DNA from: Fomitopsis serialis
Lineage: Eukaryota; Basidiomycota; Agaricomycetes; Polyporales; Fomitopsidaceae
DNA: 26,773 nucleotides
NCBI RefSeq assembly: GCF_022376445.1
Contig: NW_025955451.1
Coordinates: forward strand, 1 to 26,773
Direction of reading: 5' to 3'
Shown: positions 8,120 through 18,742 of the stretch, piece after piece
Layout of the letters: each line of letters begins with the position of its first letter
How positions within the stretch are numbered: position 1 is the first letter of the stretch
The notes under the pieces: model-generated
Database searches by the model: none
The model's input: the letters and a program-made list of their open reading frames with translations, nothing else
What the model was told of the DNA's origin: nothing
Program-made: the position numbers and the translations under genes

Positions 8120-8810
8120 ACATGATCCACTCGAACTGCAACATTGCACGGCACAGCAGTATCTTCGACGTGAGACTAAAATTGCAGCCGTCAGTTTGAA
8201 CGCTTCAATACGGGACACGGGTGAGACTGCTAGCCTCGAAACGTTGTAGGACTAACAACAGAGTCGGAGGAAGCAGAGACGTGCTATCGCAAGCTCTGGA
8301 CATGGATGAACAGATACCGACCTTCCTACAGATAAAACATAGAATGAGCAGATGATCGCAGACAGGACTGATAGACTAACCTGTGCGTGCGGTCAGACCA
8401 TGGCATCGCGAACTCTCGCCCAGCATTGGAAGCTGCCGTGACATGGCCAGTACTTCAGCCAATCCAATGAACCTGGTTCCCGCACATTCCGTCCATGAGC
8501 TCGCAGTGGCAGGTCCGAGTCGCGAGGTCACAGAACTTCGAACTAGTCACTAGGCCGTATGACTCCCGGGCACCGGCGTACATTTACTGCTACATAACAC
8601 AGAACAAGTCGCGAAAGGTAAGACCGCAGGCGGATAGAGAATGCGATACTACACGGCCATCGCTGCCTGCGATAGCCTGCTGTGGCGGCTGTAGTAGCGT
8701 TCACGCCGATCTGGACATTTCGCGTTGCCCGTGCGGCACCTGGATGGATGGAGTTCTCGCTGTGAATCAGTCATGAAGACACCACGACCGGCTCACCGAT
8801 CCCATCCCAC
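8120..8810 (+). pseudogene. Relic of an unidentified gene (copy A)
   Basis: This interval matches the minus strand of about 25850-25180 along nearly its whole length. The shared words include ATGATCCA, CATTGCAC-GCACAGC-GTATCTTCGAC, GACGTGCTATCG, CTTCCTACAGAT, CCATGGCATCG and GGAGTTCTC. In one frame both copies keep a similar peptide (D-V-L-S-x-A, D-E-Q, F-L-Q, R-M-S-R), which suggests a former protein. Stops and indels break it in both copies. I cannot name the family. It lies about 500 bp upstream of the intact F-box gene and was duplicated with it. Confidence 0.6.
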
Positions 8811-9312
8811 GCTAACGCCATGACTCGTCCCTCTTTACCAGTCCTCAAGCCTCAAGGCCTCAAGTCCCACCTAGGCATGACCAATTATCGACCCAGTTTC
8901 GACGCACCCGCTTCGTGGGAGCGCGGTTAGCCTCACGACTTCCGAAGCCAACAGTTCCACGCCACCAAGTGTGAATCCGGGCGGTGCAATGGGTATACCG
9001 GTATGCGAGACATGTTGGTTCCCGTGCGTTCATGATAACTCGGGCTCGAAGTCACGGTGGAGGTGCGGATACATACCGGTAACCAGAGGCAGTCAACCTG
9101 AGGGATTCATCGATGAGGCCAGGCAATCGTCCGCGTCGCTCCAACGAGCAGTTCAAGCAAAAGTGGATTTGGAGGAAAGCTTGTAGCGTTCGGCAGCAGC
9201 CTGTAGGCCTTAGGTGTGCACGTGCGCCGAGCTAGCCCGTATCCGAATCGTCCTCTCCTCAGACTCAGAGTCCTCTTCTTTCGACTCTGTAGCCAGATTG
9301 AGCGGGTCCGCA
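8811..9312. other. 5' flank of F-box gene 2, nothing recognised
   Basis: Short CCTCAAG words repeat at 8843-8867. CT-rich sequence with several ACTC words lies at 9249-9290, just before the F-box start, and may mark the transcription start. No other gene is seen. Confidence 0.35.
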
Positions 9313-10920
9313 ATGTCTGCCAAACGGGCTTTGTCCGTACCCGACATCTTGCTGTATGTCTTCGAGCAGCTGCAGCCCCAGGCGAAGCCGATGTCCGATC
9401 TTCACCCGGCGGCAGGCTTACACATAGACCCCACTGCCAACGGGTTTGCTGCTGCAGCCCTCGCCCGCTCTGCGCGTGTCTGCAAAGACTTTCAAGAACC
9501 GGCGTTGTCTATCTTATGGAGGGACATACCGTCGTTCGTAGTACTGCTCGGACTTCTGCCCCGGGTCAAACAAGCGATATGGGAACACACCGGTCGTTCT
9601 GTCTACGCCAATGTGAGTACTGTGCTTGTTGCTCTGCAAAGTGTTGGCCATGAATGTTGCTGACCGGCCGCACACTACATACTGCAGTACGGCATAGAAC
9701 CGAATGAGTGGGTGCGATTTCAGTATTACGCTCGCTTCGTCCACCGCTGTCGCATGCTATCCGTGTCTAGAGTCGAGCGCGGCAGTTGGCAATTTACCCC
9801 GATCAATCCCGAAATCTACCGTACGCTGTTCCAACATAACAACAGCCAGCCAATTCTCCCTTGTCTAGAAGAACTAGAGTGGTTGCAGACATTGACTATC
9901 GCGTCCCTGCACACTGTCCTCACACCATCCCTACGCCGGCTCGCCGTCTATCTGCAATGGGAAACTTTCGGTCTAGATAGCAGTGCGCGCCGAAGAGTCG
10001 TGGTCGATGTCCTCTCTGCATCGCCCCGTCTGGAACACCTTGCTCTGTTGGGAGCTTGGAATTTTAACTTCCTGGGAGTGACATCCGAGTCGTTCTCATT
10101 CGAAACCGGCACACTTCAATCATTAGACCTCTCCGGATGCGGGGAGTTGAGCTCACAAGTGATCCTCCAACTCACCGACTCCAGTCTTCCTGCCCTGACA
10201 GCCTTGCGCATCTGCGTACTCGACCACCTCGAGGCATTTGTCCAGCCGCCTGCATTCCGTAATCTCAACACATTGTCAATGACTGGATACGCGGAAGATT
10301 TGGCATCATTCTTAGCAATCGCCAATCTCCCTGTCCTGTCCCAGGCTCATTTGCACCTCAACGACCGGGGGGATACAGGCACAGCGTTCAGCACTCTCAG
10401 TGGTGCTCTCAGTAGCGCTATACTACCGAACCTGCGTCAGCTCGCAGTGCGCAGCACTATGCAACCAGGGCACATGATGCGTACTGCTGTCTTCCCGGAC
10501 CGATCATTACTGGCCGTCATCCGACCCATTCTTTCCCTCACCGAGCTACGTGGGGTCTCCCTCGACTTCGGAACCTTCGACGCATGGGACGATGACATCC
10601 GCCAGATCACGCAGAGCTGGCGGAAGCTCAGAACGCTGGAGCTGTGCTCCTGCGCGACCGGGGCATGGTCTCCGAACCAATTCTCGCTGCACGCCCTCGT
10701 GCACGTCGCGCGGAATTGCCCTGATCTCCAGTCGCTCAAGTTGCGACCCCTCCGCCATGACGACGACGTTCTCCAGCCCGCTATTGGTGACACAACTGCT
10801 CGTCCACACGGGCTCCAGGCGCTTCACACGTATAGGTGGCAGGTCCGGCCAACAAAAGAGGATGTTGTTAGCTTCACTCGGTCATTGTTCCCGAATGCAG
10901 ATCTTCTAGATACTATCTGA
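9313..10920 (+). CDS. F-box / leucine-rich-repeat-like protein (gene 2), intact
   Basis: Exon 1 is 9313-9612 (100 codons) and exon 2 is 9688-10920 (410 codons plus stop), 510 residues in all. The 75-bp intron has a GTGAGT donor, CTGAC branch (9659-9663) and CTGCAG acceptor, phase 0. The F-box covers about residues 5-85 (R-A-L-S-V-P-D-I-L-L-Y-V-F-E-Q-L; A-R-S-A-R-V-C-K-D-F; L-W-R-D-I-P-S-F-V-V-L). A conserved linker N-E-W-V-R-F-Q-Y-Y-A-R-F-V-H-R-C follows the intron, then leucine-rich segments (L-Q-S-L-D-L-S-G-C; L-P-A-L-T-A-L-R-I) and the shared D-D-D-I-R-Q-I-T-Q-S-W-R-K-L-R block. It is expected to be an SCF ubiquitin-ligase adaptor with unknown target. Its close paralogue at 22818-24402 (-) is broken. 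Confidence 0.9.
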
Positions 10921-11982
10921 GCTCTGTTCTGTGTCCGAGTCGTACCTAACATGATAATGTCCAGACGAAGTCAAAATGATGCATTTGTAGAGGTCAATCT
11001 GAAGGCCTGATACCCGACCGCGACTGCTAGACGAATATTAACCATCCGAGGTACACAGACTTGCGGTTGAAGCGCACCATGGCAAGGCGGCGGCAGGAGG
11101 CTGTTGGCCGAATAACACCATGTCCCTTGTTATGTGTCCTCCCCTACGACTTCGGACGGGATAAGTCGACTCGGTGGTCGAGGGTATGGAAGTCATGATC
11201 TGAAATGCGAGGCGAACGAGGTGAGCCCAGCAAAATTGACAGTCGGAAACACTAAAAGATAATCAGTAAGCGGGTGCTAAGACGCACAGAAACACCAGAG
11301 AACGCACGCCACTGTCGAGTAACTTGTCTCCCTCCAACGGTATACGAGACTAAGACCCAGAGCGGTCAAGGCGGAGACCGTGACGGCCCATCTCCGAATC
11401 CAGATGCGTAGGCGGATACTACTCACTGTGACGCCTGGTTGATGCGTGCGCCCGCAACACCGATGATAGATATGCTGAACGGTCACGCTTCCGTAGACAG
11501 GCCAGGCTGAAAAAACATCAACAGCGGGAATCCTGGAATGCTACGTTCAGCACATATAATTTGGGAGAAGCGAGTCAGAGGAACTGAATAACATACCACA
11601 AACCTCGATACAGTGACAACAAAATGCACGACCATGCCGATGCTAGGGTTTAGTACTGACTTGATGAATGAATCAAACGAGTCCAAGGTCCACCATCAAC
11701 TGCAAGTATGGTGTTTTATCGCCCGTTAGGGAAAATCGTCGTGTACCCAAGTGAGGACAGAAGGAGCCAGGTATCGAGAGCAATGAACGTCGGCATCTAA
11801 CTCAAGAACTCGAAGTACGAGGGCAGTGGGCACGAAGTCGGAAGCGCCGACTCGGTCCGCGAGTCTCGCCTCACGTGCTCATCTAGATAACGATCATACC
11901 GACCACCGGCACCCGGGGCCACACTCACCCCAAATTTGCAGCCGGAACCATCTCCCCGGACTCTCGGCTTCCTCTGTCTTAT
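10921..11982. other. Intergenic, nothing recognised
   Basis: Minus-strand open frames at 11277-11686 include hydrophobic runs but no motif that I can name. No repeat shared with other parts of the window was noticed. Confidence 0.4.
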
Positions 11983-12054
11983 GGCGGGCTGGCGTAATGG
12001 CAACGCGTTAGTTTCCGGAGCTAAAGATTCTGGGTTCGAGCCCCAGGCTCGTCG
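11983..12054 (+). tRNA. tRNA-Arg (anticodon CCG)
   Basis: The 72-nt cloverleaf folds completely. The acceptor stem GGCGGGC pairs with GCTCGTC using two G-T pairs. The D-arm is GCG/CGC with a TAATGGCAA loop. The anticodon stem TTAGT/GCTAA carries loop TTCCGGA, giving anticodon CCG, which reads CGG arginine codons. The variable loop is AGATT and the T-arm is CTGGG/CCCAG with loop TTCGAGC. The internal RNA polymerase III A box (TGGCGTAATGG) and B box (GGTTCGAGCCC) fit their consensus. There is no intron, and CCA is not encoded, as expected for a eukaryotic nuclear tRNA. Confidence 0.92.
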
Positions 12055-12107
12055 TGAATCGTGCTTCGTGGAATGTGATTGAGGCGACGGAAGGTGGGAG
12101 GCCTTCG

Positions 12108-12112
12108 TTTTT
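12108..12112 (+). terminator. Probable RNA polymerase III terminator of the tRNA
   Basis: This is the first run of at least four T residues after the tRNA, a TTTTT 53 bp past its 3' end. The distance is long but acceptable for a tRNA precursor trailer. Confidence 0.5.
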
Positions 12113-14486
12113 GTTGCGGTTCCATGGGGAGTGGTCCTGCATACAGACAGGGACCGAGTGTTCGAAGTGAGAAGCGGAAAAGAGCGCATCAGACCCTGAC
12201 ACGCGATGTCGATCTCCAGCAGTGGTGGCCGTTTGCGTGATACGTGACGGGGTCTACCAAGCTTGCAAAGGCCTACACACTACCACACGAGTGTTCGTGC
12301 AGACGTTGTAGTAGCATCCCAGACCGATTACGAACTGAGTGGACTCGGCTGTGGACAACTCCTCAGGAGGCGCCACACCGAGGCAGACGCAATACGATAG
12401 GCTACACCGACAATATACATAGCGAGTGTGGTACATTCTCGACAAACGCGAGAATAAGTTAGAGTCCAAGTGAGACAAATGGGTCAGACGGTATGCCCAG
12501 GCAAGTTAAGCACGCCACAAACGCAGCGATAGATATGGTGAGGCAGACCCTCTCTCCCGGGAGTCGACTCGAAAGTACGAGCCGCAATGGGGATCCCAAT
12601 GCGGTGGCCCGCCACACGCGCGGTATGCGCGTGGGTCTGCACGTTCGCGCGTCCGCGGTTTAGTGGCGCCTCCTACGGCGCTCTTCGTCGACGAAAGCAC
12701 GGTCGAACAGCCCGTCGACGCTCCTACCACGCAAGGAACAATTGTCAGTTCGGAGAATGGGATCAGACTGGAGGACGAGAGCGGATTCACTCACACGCCG
12801 AGCGGGGCGGAGAATGCGGGCATCGCGGCGACCGCGGCGGCGATGACAGACAGGATGGCCCTAGCATGCATGGTGGGGTGTGTGAGAGGGGAAGGAGTGG
12901 TGGTTTAGTTGGAAGAGCCGAAAAAAACGGTGCACGGCGACGAAAAAGGACTGCATGAAGACGGTTATCAGGATACTCGCATGCGCATACACATCAGGAT
13001 GCGGTGGGACCGTACCTTGCGAGAAGTGGAGGAAGACAAGAGATGAAGATGAGACACGAGCACTGCACCTGCCCACCTATAAGTACGCCCCGCACGAAGA
13101 AGCTCCCGCCCCGCGCCCACACATCCCATCGAAACCCCTCACGCGATCGGGTCGCCACGACCATCGCAAACTGGTTTCATCGGCGCTTGCGGACTTCCCC
13201 AACGAACGCAAAGCCAATCCGGGGCGAAATTTCGCGGGTTGCGATCAGAGTTTTGATGTCTCGACGCTGGCTAGCCTGGCTAGGAGGCTCTAGGAGGTCG
13301 GGATCGTCTTGGGTCTCAGACTTGGACGAATGAGGTCGGCGGGAACTTGACGGGAACGGGAAAGCTGGTGAGATGCGAGACTAGAAGCAAGTGGGCGCCG
13401 GCGGTCGGTCACTGGGCTGTTGTCCGCGTGGCCTGAGGGTGTTTCACGAGACAGACCAACAACAGCGAGGAGTCCAAGGGAGAGATCAACCGGGTCTGTG
13501 AGATGTCCGAGGCAAGGAGACAGCTATTGTTGTCGCTGGACGACGCCTAGCGGCACGAGCGGTGCAGCAGAAACGCTGTTGCAACTGACCTGTAGGCGCG
13601 GATAGTCCAAGTCCTTGCCTTCGAGATGCTTGCTTAAAGGAAAGCAGCGCATTGCTACATGTTGGATTTCTACAGGCGTCCGAGCACTTGGCTTGAAGGG
13701 AACCCGCGCTCCAGCTCGAAGGTAATTTGGCGTCCACTGGTCCGCTCCGGGTCCGCCTACGGACTACTAAGTAGCTGGCCTAGGAAAAGACATCGACGCA
13801 GCGCTCCAAGATTAGACTACAGACGAGTACTTGCGCGCACGAACTGTGGTGACAGGAAGAGCCTCTCAGTAGTAGTACTTGTGTACGACCGAGTTGCCAG
13901 TGAACAGACATTCGACGCCGTCGTCACGCCGAGGTTGCGCCGAGGAGGAGGTCGGCGCGCCCCGAAGCTCGCACGTGAAGGGCATTCTCTTGACCGCAAC
14001 CTCACTGGACGACCCGACGTGGGCTTGCAAGTCGCTGCCTCGCATTCATTTTGCACTCATTCGATGTTCGTCGCTCGAGCTCTCTGTCTCATGCAACTGC
14101 GCTGTCGACATCCAGTGAACCGACCGACTGACTATATGCGTCCAATTGAGAAGTGGTGAGTGTCTACAGTCTGATTTTGAGGACGTTCGACAGAGCAGCC
14201 TGAGAGACACTTAACGCTTCGCTGACGTATGGCGGTTATAGATCGCATGACATTCAGATGTTCTTTCTGACCGTGTTGCTGTTGTCCGATGAGCTACAGA
14301 CACCGATATGTGCCATTCGTGAACAATATCTGCATGTTCGCCGATCGAAGCGTGCGTCGTGGTGCATTCTGGGAGCGCGGCGTTTAACGACGGTACAAAT
14401 GTCCTGGACAGCAGAGGCCTGCAAGGAGAACCTTCCCTGACGGAGTTTTTTGAGTCCGAAAGGAGGCTATACCTCGCGTCGCGTAG
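12113..14486. other. Intergenic, mostly unrecognised
   Basis: A few open frames of 60-170 codons overlap on both strands (for example 12663-12908, 13659-14159), without recognisable motifs. A perfect 7-bp inverted repeat with a 5-nt loop, CACGCGCGGTATGCGCGTG, lies at 12615-12633. Short TCTAGGAGG repeats lie at about 13280-13300. I find no RNA gene here. Confidence 0.35.
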
Positions 14487-14838
14487 ACCTTTGGCCAAGG
14501 GCGGGCGCAGTCGCAGCTCTCGTCGACCACGTCGAACGACCCGGAGACTGCGGTGGATAATCAGTCGACGGCTGGGAGAACGACGAACGGGAATGGAGAC
14601 CGTCGCTCCGATCGCGAGCTGCGTGATCTCAAGGTCATGTTCCCGGAGGGCCAGTTGTCGGTCGTCACGGGCCCGACGGCGAGCGGGAAGACTACTCTGT
14701 TGGTGAGTGTACCCTAAAGTAAGCTGCTGGACGAGCTGACCCATGGATGTTCGCGTCTGTAGATGGCGCTTCTCGGAGAGATGACCCGCCGAGGAAAGGT
14801 TTAACTGGCAGGTCGTAGAGTGCTGTGCACTCAAACCT
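14487..14838 (+). pseudogene. Fragment of an ABC transporter nucleotide-binding domain
   Basis: After a stop at 14484 an open frame runs into R-D-L-K-V-M-F-P-E-G-Q-L-S-V-V-T-G-P-T-A-S-G-K-T-T-L-L. This holds the Walker A motif (G-P-T-A-S-G-K-T at 14670-14693) in the form typical of the first nucleotide-binding domain of fungal ABCC-type exporters. A 60-bp intron follows (14703-14762; GTGAGT, CTGAC branch at 14736-14740, GTAG acceptor). The next exon gives M-A-L-L-G-E-M-T and then meets a stop. At 14809-14838 another frame gives Q-V-V-E-C-C-A-L-K-P, which in intact family members lies several dozen residues further on. So the part between, the signature motif, Walker B and both membrane domains are missing. 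It is a transported or decayed gene fragment. Confidence 0.75.
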
Positions 14839-15653
14839 TGGAGCCCGATGCCCTCAAATCGAAAAATATCAGCCAGATGCTGGAACGGATCCCCTCCTCG
14901 ATCAAAGCGTGTGTGGATGACCCAACTTTGCGGTTGTGTACCGGCGGAATGGGAAGAGAAGAACCATCGTTCGGTGGGGGAAGCCCGCGCTTTCCTCCCG
15001 CCCGTTCCAGAAGCGCTGTACTAGGGACCACGATCGCCCCTCTTCGCGGAACTGATTCCGCCCTGATGCTCATCCCCCATCTCCGGATGGTGCACCGACG
15101 GTCAGCCTTGGATATCACCTCAAAGGGACCCGAGGTGCGAAAGATTGCAGTTCCTGTCAGTTCCTGTCGGCCCTCACTATCATCTCACTTAGAGCCTCGG
15201 CCGACGAGGCACATCAGGCCTTTAGGTCATGTCTTACAGCAGCACAGGGCGGAAGCCATGCAGGGTGTGAGCTGATTGGTGGAAGCGCGTAAGCTTCCAG
15301 TCAGCAGCGCACGAGCAGCCCTCTCCCGGCCGCCGGCGCCTGTGAACACACTCCTCCGCAGCCAATCCAGACCCGGCGCTCACCCAACCCGCTCCTTTCC
15401 TCGTCCTGCATGCTCCTCGCTCGTTAACAAGCTCGCCACGGCACAGCACGCATCTCGCAAACCGTGTACGAGGGGAGGGCAAAACCATGCTCCCGTGTGA
15501 ACGCGCGCAGCGTCGCCGGCGGCTGCTTATGAGTTATCATCCAGCGTGCTGACTGGTTTCCGTGTCAACGTCAAGCCTACTCGAGCATCATCGCTGCCCC
15601 TCGCCTATCGGTATGTGGTCCGCCGCCATCGGCGCCGTCTCGGGCGCGTACAG
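14839..15653. other. Intergenic, nothing recognised
   Basis: An open frame at 14820-15275 (+) begins with a hydrophilic helix-like stretch but has no family I can name. It overlaps the end of the ABC fragment in another frame. The rest is CT-rich towards the next promoter. Confidence 0.35.
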
Positions 15654-15661
15654 ATATTTAA
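15654..15661 (+). promoter_or_regulatory. TATA-like element of the flavoprotein gene
   Basis: ATATTTAA lies 63 bp upstream of the chosen ATG at 15724. That places the expected transcription start about 15685, so the earlier in-frame Met at 15613 would lie upstream of the transcript. Confidence 0.5.
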
Positions 15662-15723
15662 GCTCGCGCCTCGCGAACAAGGCTGCAAGATCGAGCTCCC
15701 TGCTTCCCCTGCACACACGCAAA

Positions 15724-16779
15724 ATGACGACGGCTACTGCTACTCAGACCAACGCGCCGGAGCTCGCGCCGTACGATCACGCCTCTGAGGCTCACTTCAC
15801 GCACCCGCCGAATCCGGAGTGGTCGTTTGGGCAGCCGGTGGATGCGACGCCCGAGGGGAAGGCTTGGATGGAGGGAGTGAAGGAAGGCTGGAAGGTAGTC
15901 GATGCCGAGACGGAGGATCCTGTGTACGTGCATCGTTTCAACAGGGACCATTCAACGCTGACGTTTTGCTGTATCCTGCAGCACGATGTACAAGTTGATG
16001 ATCAGTGGTGTCGTACCGCGACCGATTGCATTCGTGTCGAGCGTGTCTGCGGACGGCAATGAGAACCTAGCACCATTCAGGTTGGCGAAGCTTTCTAATA
16101 GATTACACGCGTATGCTCATCAACCCTCACTGCAGCTGGTATAACATGGTCACTGGGAGTCCGCCACTGGTGTCCATCGGTATTATTCACCACCCGAACG
16201 CGTCTCGGGGTCTGAAGGACACCGCCGCAAATATCCTCGCCACGAAGGGTTTCACCGTCAACCTGATCAGCGAGCCCTTCGTGCACAACGCGAACGCATG
16301 CAGCGTCGACGCACCCACCGACGTGAGCGAGTGGGACCTCAGCGGCCTGACCCGAGCGAAATCCGTGAGCACTCTATCCATCCTCCCTACCGTCGACCTA
16401 CCCCTGATCTCCGATCCCCTAGGTCCACGTCTCCGCCCCGCGCGTGCTCGAATCCGCCTTCGCGCTCGAGTGCACGCTCTTCTCGAGCCAGGAGATCACG
16501 CACCCCGCGACGGGCACCGTCACGACGACGCTCGTGCTCGGGCTCGTCAAGGCCGTGCACATCCGGCGGGACATGCTCACCTCGCGCGGGCTCGTCGATC
16601 CCACGAAGCTGCGGGCGGTAGGCAAGATGGGCGACATCACGTACGCGCGCCAGGGCGCGATGTTCCGTATACCGTGCCCGGACTGGACGCCGGAGATGCT
16701 GCGCGAAGCGGCGTTCCACCCCGCGGTGGTGAAGAGGAGGAGCGAGGACGGGGCGGGCCCGGAGACGAAGAGCGTGTGA
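15724..16779 (+). CDS. DIM6/NTAB-type flavin reductase-like (FMN-binding split barrel) protein
   Basis: Four exons: 15724-15923, 15982-16080, 16136-16364 and 16423-16779, giving 294 residues. The introns are 58, 55 and 58 bp with donors GTACGT, GTTGGC and GTGAGC and acceptors TGCAG, TGCAG and CTAG; intron 1 has a CTGAC branch at 15958-15962. Joining them restores M-I-S-G-V-V-P-R-P-I-A-F-V-S-S-V, then N-L-A-P-F-S-W-Y-N-M-V, K-D-T-A-A-N-I-L-A-T-K-G-F-T-V-N and a V-L-G-L-V segment. This is the flavin reductase-like FMN-binding domain (about residues 65-235). Family members bind FMN and act as flavin reductases or oxygenase partners; the substrate is unknown and the location probably cytosolic. 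The C-terminal 20 residues are charged and variable. Nothing appears broken. The weakest point is the unusual GTTGGC donor of intron 2, although the reading frame supports it. Confidence 0.92.
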
Positions 16780-18486
16780 GGCGCGCGGGCGCGGCGATTG
16801 CGAGCTTGGGGACTGTACTCGTGCGTGCGCGCGAGCTTAGACGTGGGAGAGTGAACGTACTGATACCCTGTCGTGATATGCGTTCATATGCCTTGCTAGA
16901 CTTTGGATAGACTTACATTAATGTGCTTGGTAGCGAAGAATCGACGCGTTCCTGTCTCATCACGGTGGCCGACACGCCCAACGAGTTTCGTGCGCGAACT
17001 GTGGCTAACTGGTGGTGCTAGCCGTAATTTTCTATGCGCATGTGAGTGACGACTTATTCAAACGAACCTTCTGCTGACTCGTTCTTACGATTGAGACTTC
17101 AGGCAGCCTCAAGCCTCAGGCATATCTACACGCTCACGTTGTCATTGTCATCTCGATTGCTATCGAACGTTACTCCGGTTGGTCGGCCTCATCGGAGTCG
17201 TCTTCATGAATTGAGGAAGGCTCAGAAAGTGACTTCACTTTGGGTCATGCTTTTGACCTGGGCGTGAACCGTGTCTATGGGACTTGCCCGTTCGAGAGGC
17301 TTTTGTTCCGCCGAGCCCGGTGAGCAATGCCGGAAGACGGCAATGCATCATGAACCATCCTACTTGGGCTGTGTCGCGTTTCGGGGCCAGGTCAGTCCGA
17401 CCTTTGTTGCACTACTGCATCGTTCAATTATACTCAACTAAGGCAGTGTTACCTTGCTCGTCGATGTTCTGAACACCATCCAAATCCGGCGCACTCGTTT
17501 ACATGAAGGAAACTTGGGCTCCTTTCCGATGTTGCTGATTTCCAGACTCTCGTCATCGCTATGGTCGCGAATCTCCTAGACCAAGGGCCACTGGCGGGAT
17601 AAGACCGATCGATGATTTGGGGTATGTGCACGTCCCTTCTACGAGCTGCTTGTGCGACTGTGTGGCGCTCTGTAGGGAGTATTCAGCGACCCGCTATCCG
17701 GCATCTGAAGACAGTGGTCAGAGGTAATGAACACACAGGGTCAACCTCGCTCGCCGTGGCCGGTCGCTCTCAACAAGTATCTCTGTTTTGCGCTCCGATT
17801 CGTGGCCGTCTCTGCTTTTTCTGTGCGGACAGTAAAGCGCTCCTGTCTCACCATCGCAAGTCAGTCGTGCCGACTACAGTCTTGGTGAATGAACGTTCAT
17901 CTCGTGATACATTTGGCAAACATCGTTCTGATGACACTTACAGAGACACGGCACATCCAACAATTGACCCGTGGTTGCAGCAGCAGACATGCATCCCACC
18001 CCGTCTTTAGATTTGGGACCCGACTCGGTGGACAACACGCTGAGTACTTTGGGAGTGAGACTGCGCGCGAGACGATGACCGAAGCGACAGGCATGGTTTG
18101 CCAGGGACGGAAAGTCGGTTTACATGATCTCTGAGGTGGACTCAGCGTTGTCTAATATTGCTCACCAGATCAGACAGACTCCCAGTACCCCCAGTGCATG
18201 GTTTCATTCTGGACTAAACAGCCAGTATCTATTGTGCCGACCCATCACGCTAACTGTCCAGCTCTTCCTGTCCCTCCGGATCTCAGAGCTCATCGACAGC
18301 GCGCGCATTGGTTGGTAAGCTTGTCCGAATGTACTTGTAGCCAGCATCAGTTCTGATCCTTCGCCGTCAAGCCTCGCTCAAATAATGCTGGACAACACAC
18401 AGTTTCACTCTCAGTCGACACGCTTACGCCTCCGGGTCCACCAGCATCCACCTCTACACCCATCGTTAATCACGATCGACATCAAC
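16780..18486. other. Intergenic, nothing firmly recognised
   Basis: Short open frames occur throughout. Around 17400-17560 a broken frame has hydrophobic stretches (S-V-T-L-L-V-D-V-L-N-T-I-Q-I, then S-F-P-M-L-L-I-S-R-L) that faintly recall fungal integral membrane proteins of the DUF6533 type. The match is too weak to call. Confidence 0.3.
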
Positions 18487-18742
18487 ATGCGCCGTCCCGA
18501 TTGTAGTGGCTGTCGCGCGTCCTGTTCCTGCGCTTCCGTACGTTGTTCCTCTCCATTGAGCTGAGTCAGACAGCTCGTCTGACGTAGCTTATCTCTCGTA
18601 GCGATGCAGATACCCGGACACGCGGTGTCTGTCTGAGTATGAGCTCAGCATCCTCGCTCGGGCGATCCCAATCGAGGGCACATATGTGAATTCAAGGATC
18701 ATAAGAACTGCAAATCTGATCGACAATGTTCCAGACGTCTAG
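18487..18742 (+). CDS. Candidate small cysteine-rich protein, metallothionein-like
   Basis: The ATG at 18487 sits in a good context (CAACATG) after a pyrimidine-rich leader. Exon 1 (18487-18537) encodes 17 residues ending C-x2-C-x3-C-x-C-A-S. A canonical 64-bp intron follows (18538-18601; GTACGT, CTGAC branch at 18579-18583, CGTAG). Exon 2 (18602-18742) adds C-R-Y-P-D-T-R-C and a Cys-free tail, giving about 63 residues. Unspliced, the frame is a 25-residue peptide ending at 18564 with five cysteines. The spacing D-C-x-x-C-x-x-x-C-x-C-A-S resembles short fungal copper metallothioneins, which bind metal through Cys-x-Cys pairs. The long Cys-poor tail is atypical. The alternatives are chance, or a decayed metallothionein gene. 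Confidence 0.3.

Noticed and set aside
11277..11686. Minus-strand hydrophobic open frames
   Set aside because: No ordered set of membrane helices or family motif could be assembled, and splice signals were not convincing.
12663..12908. 81-codon plus-strand frame with gene-like composition
   Set aside because: It starts at GTG, has no recognisable motif and no clear partner exon, although a TTTAG acceptor-like word precedes it.
13659..14159. 166-codon plus-strand frame
   Set aside because: It has no domain, mixed composition and competing frames of similar length on the other strand.
14211..14834. 207-codon minus-strand open frame
   Set aside because: It is antisense to the ABC transporter fragment, which has recognisable motifs and a canonical intron on the plus strand.
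17400..17600. Possible relic of a DUF6533-type membrane protein
   Set aside because: Only two short hydrophobic stretches resemble the family, with a stop between them and no intact neighbouring segment.
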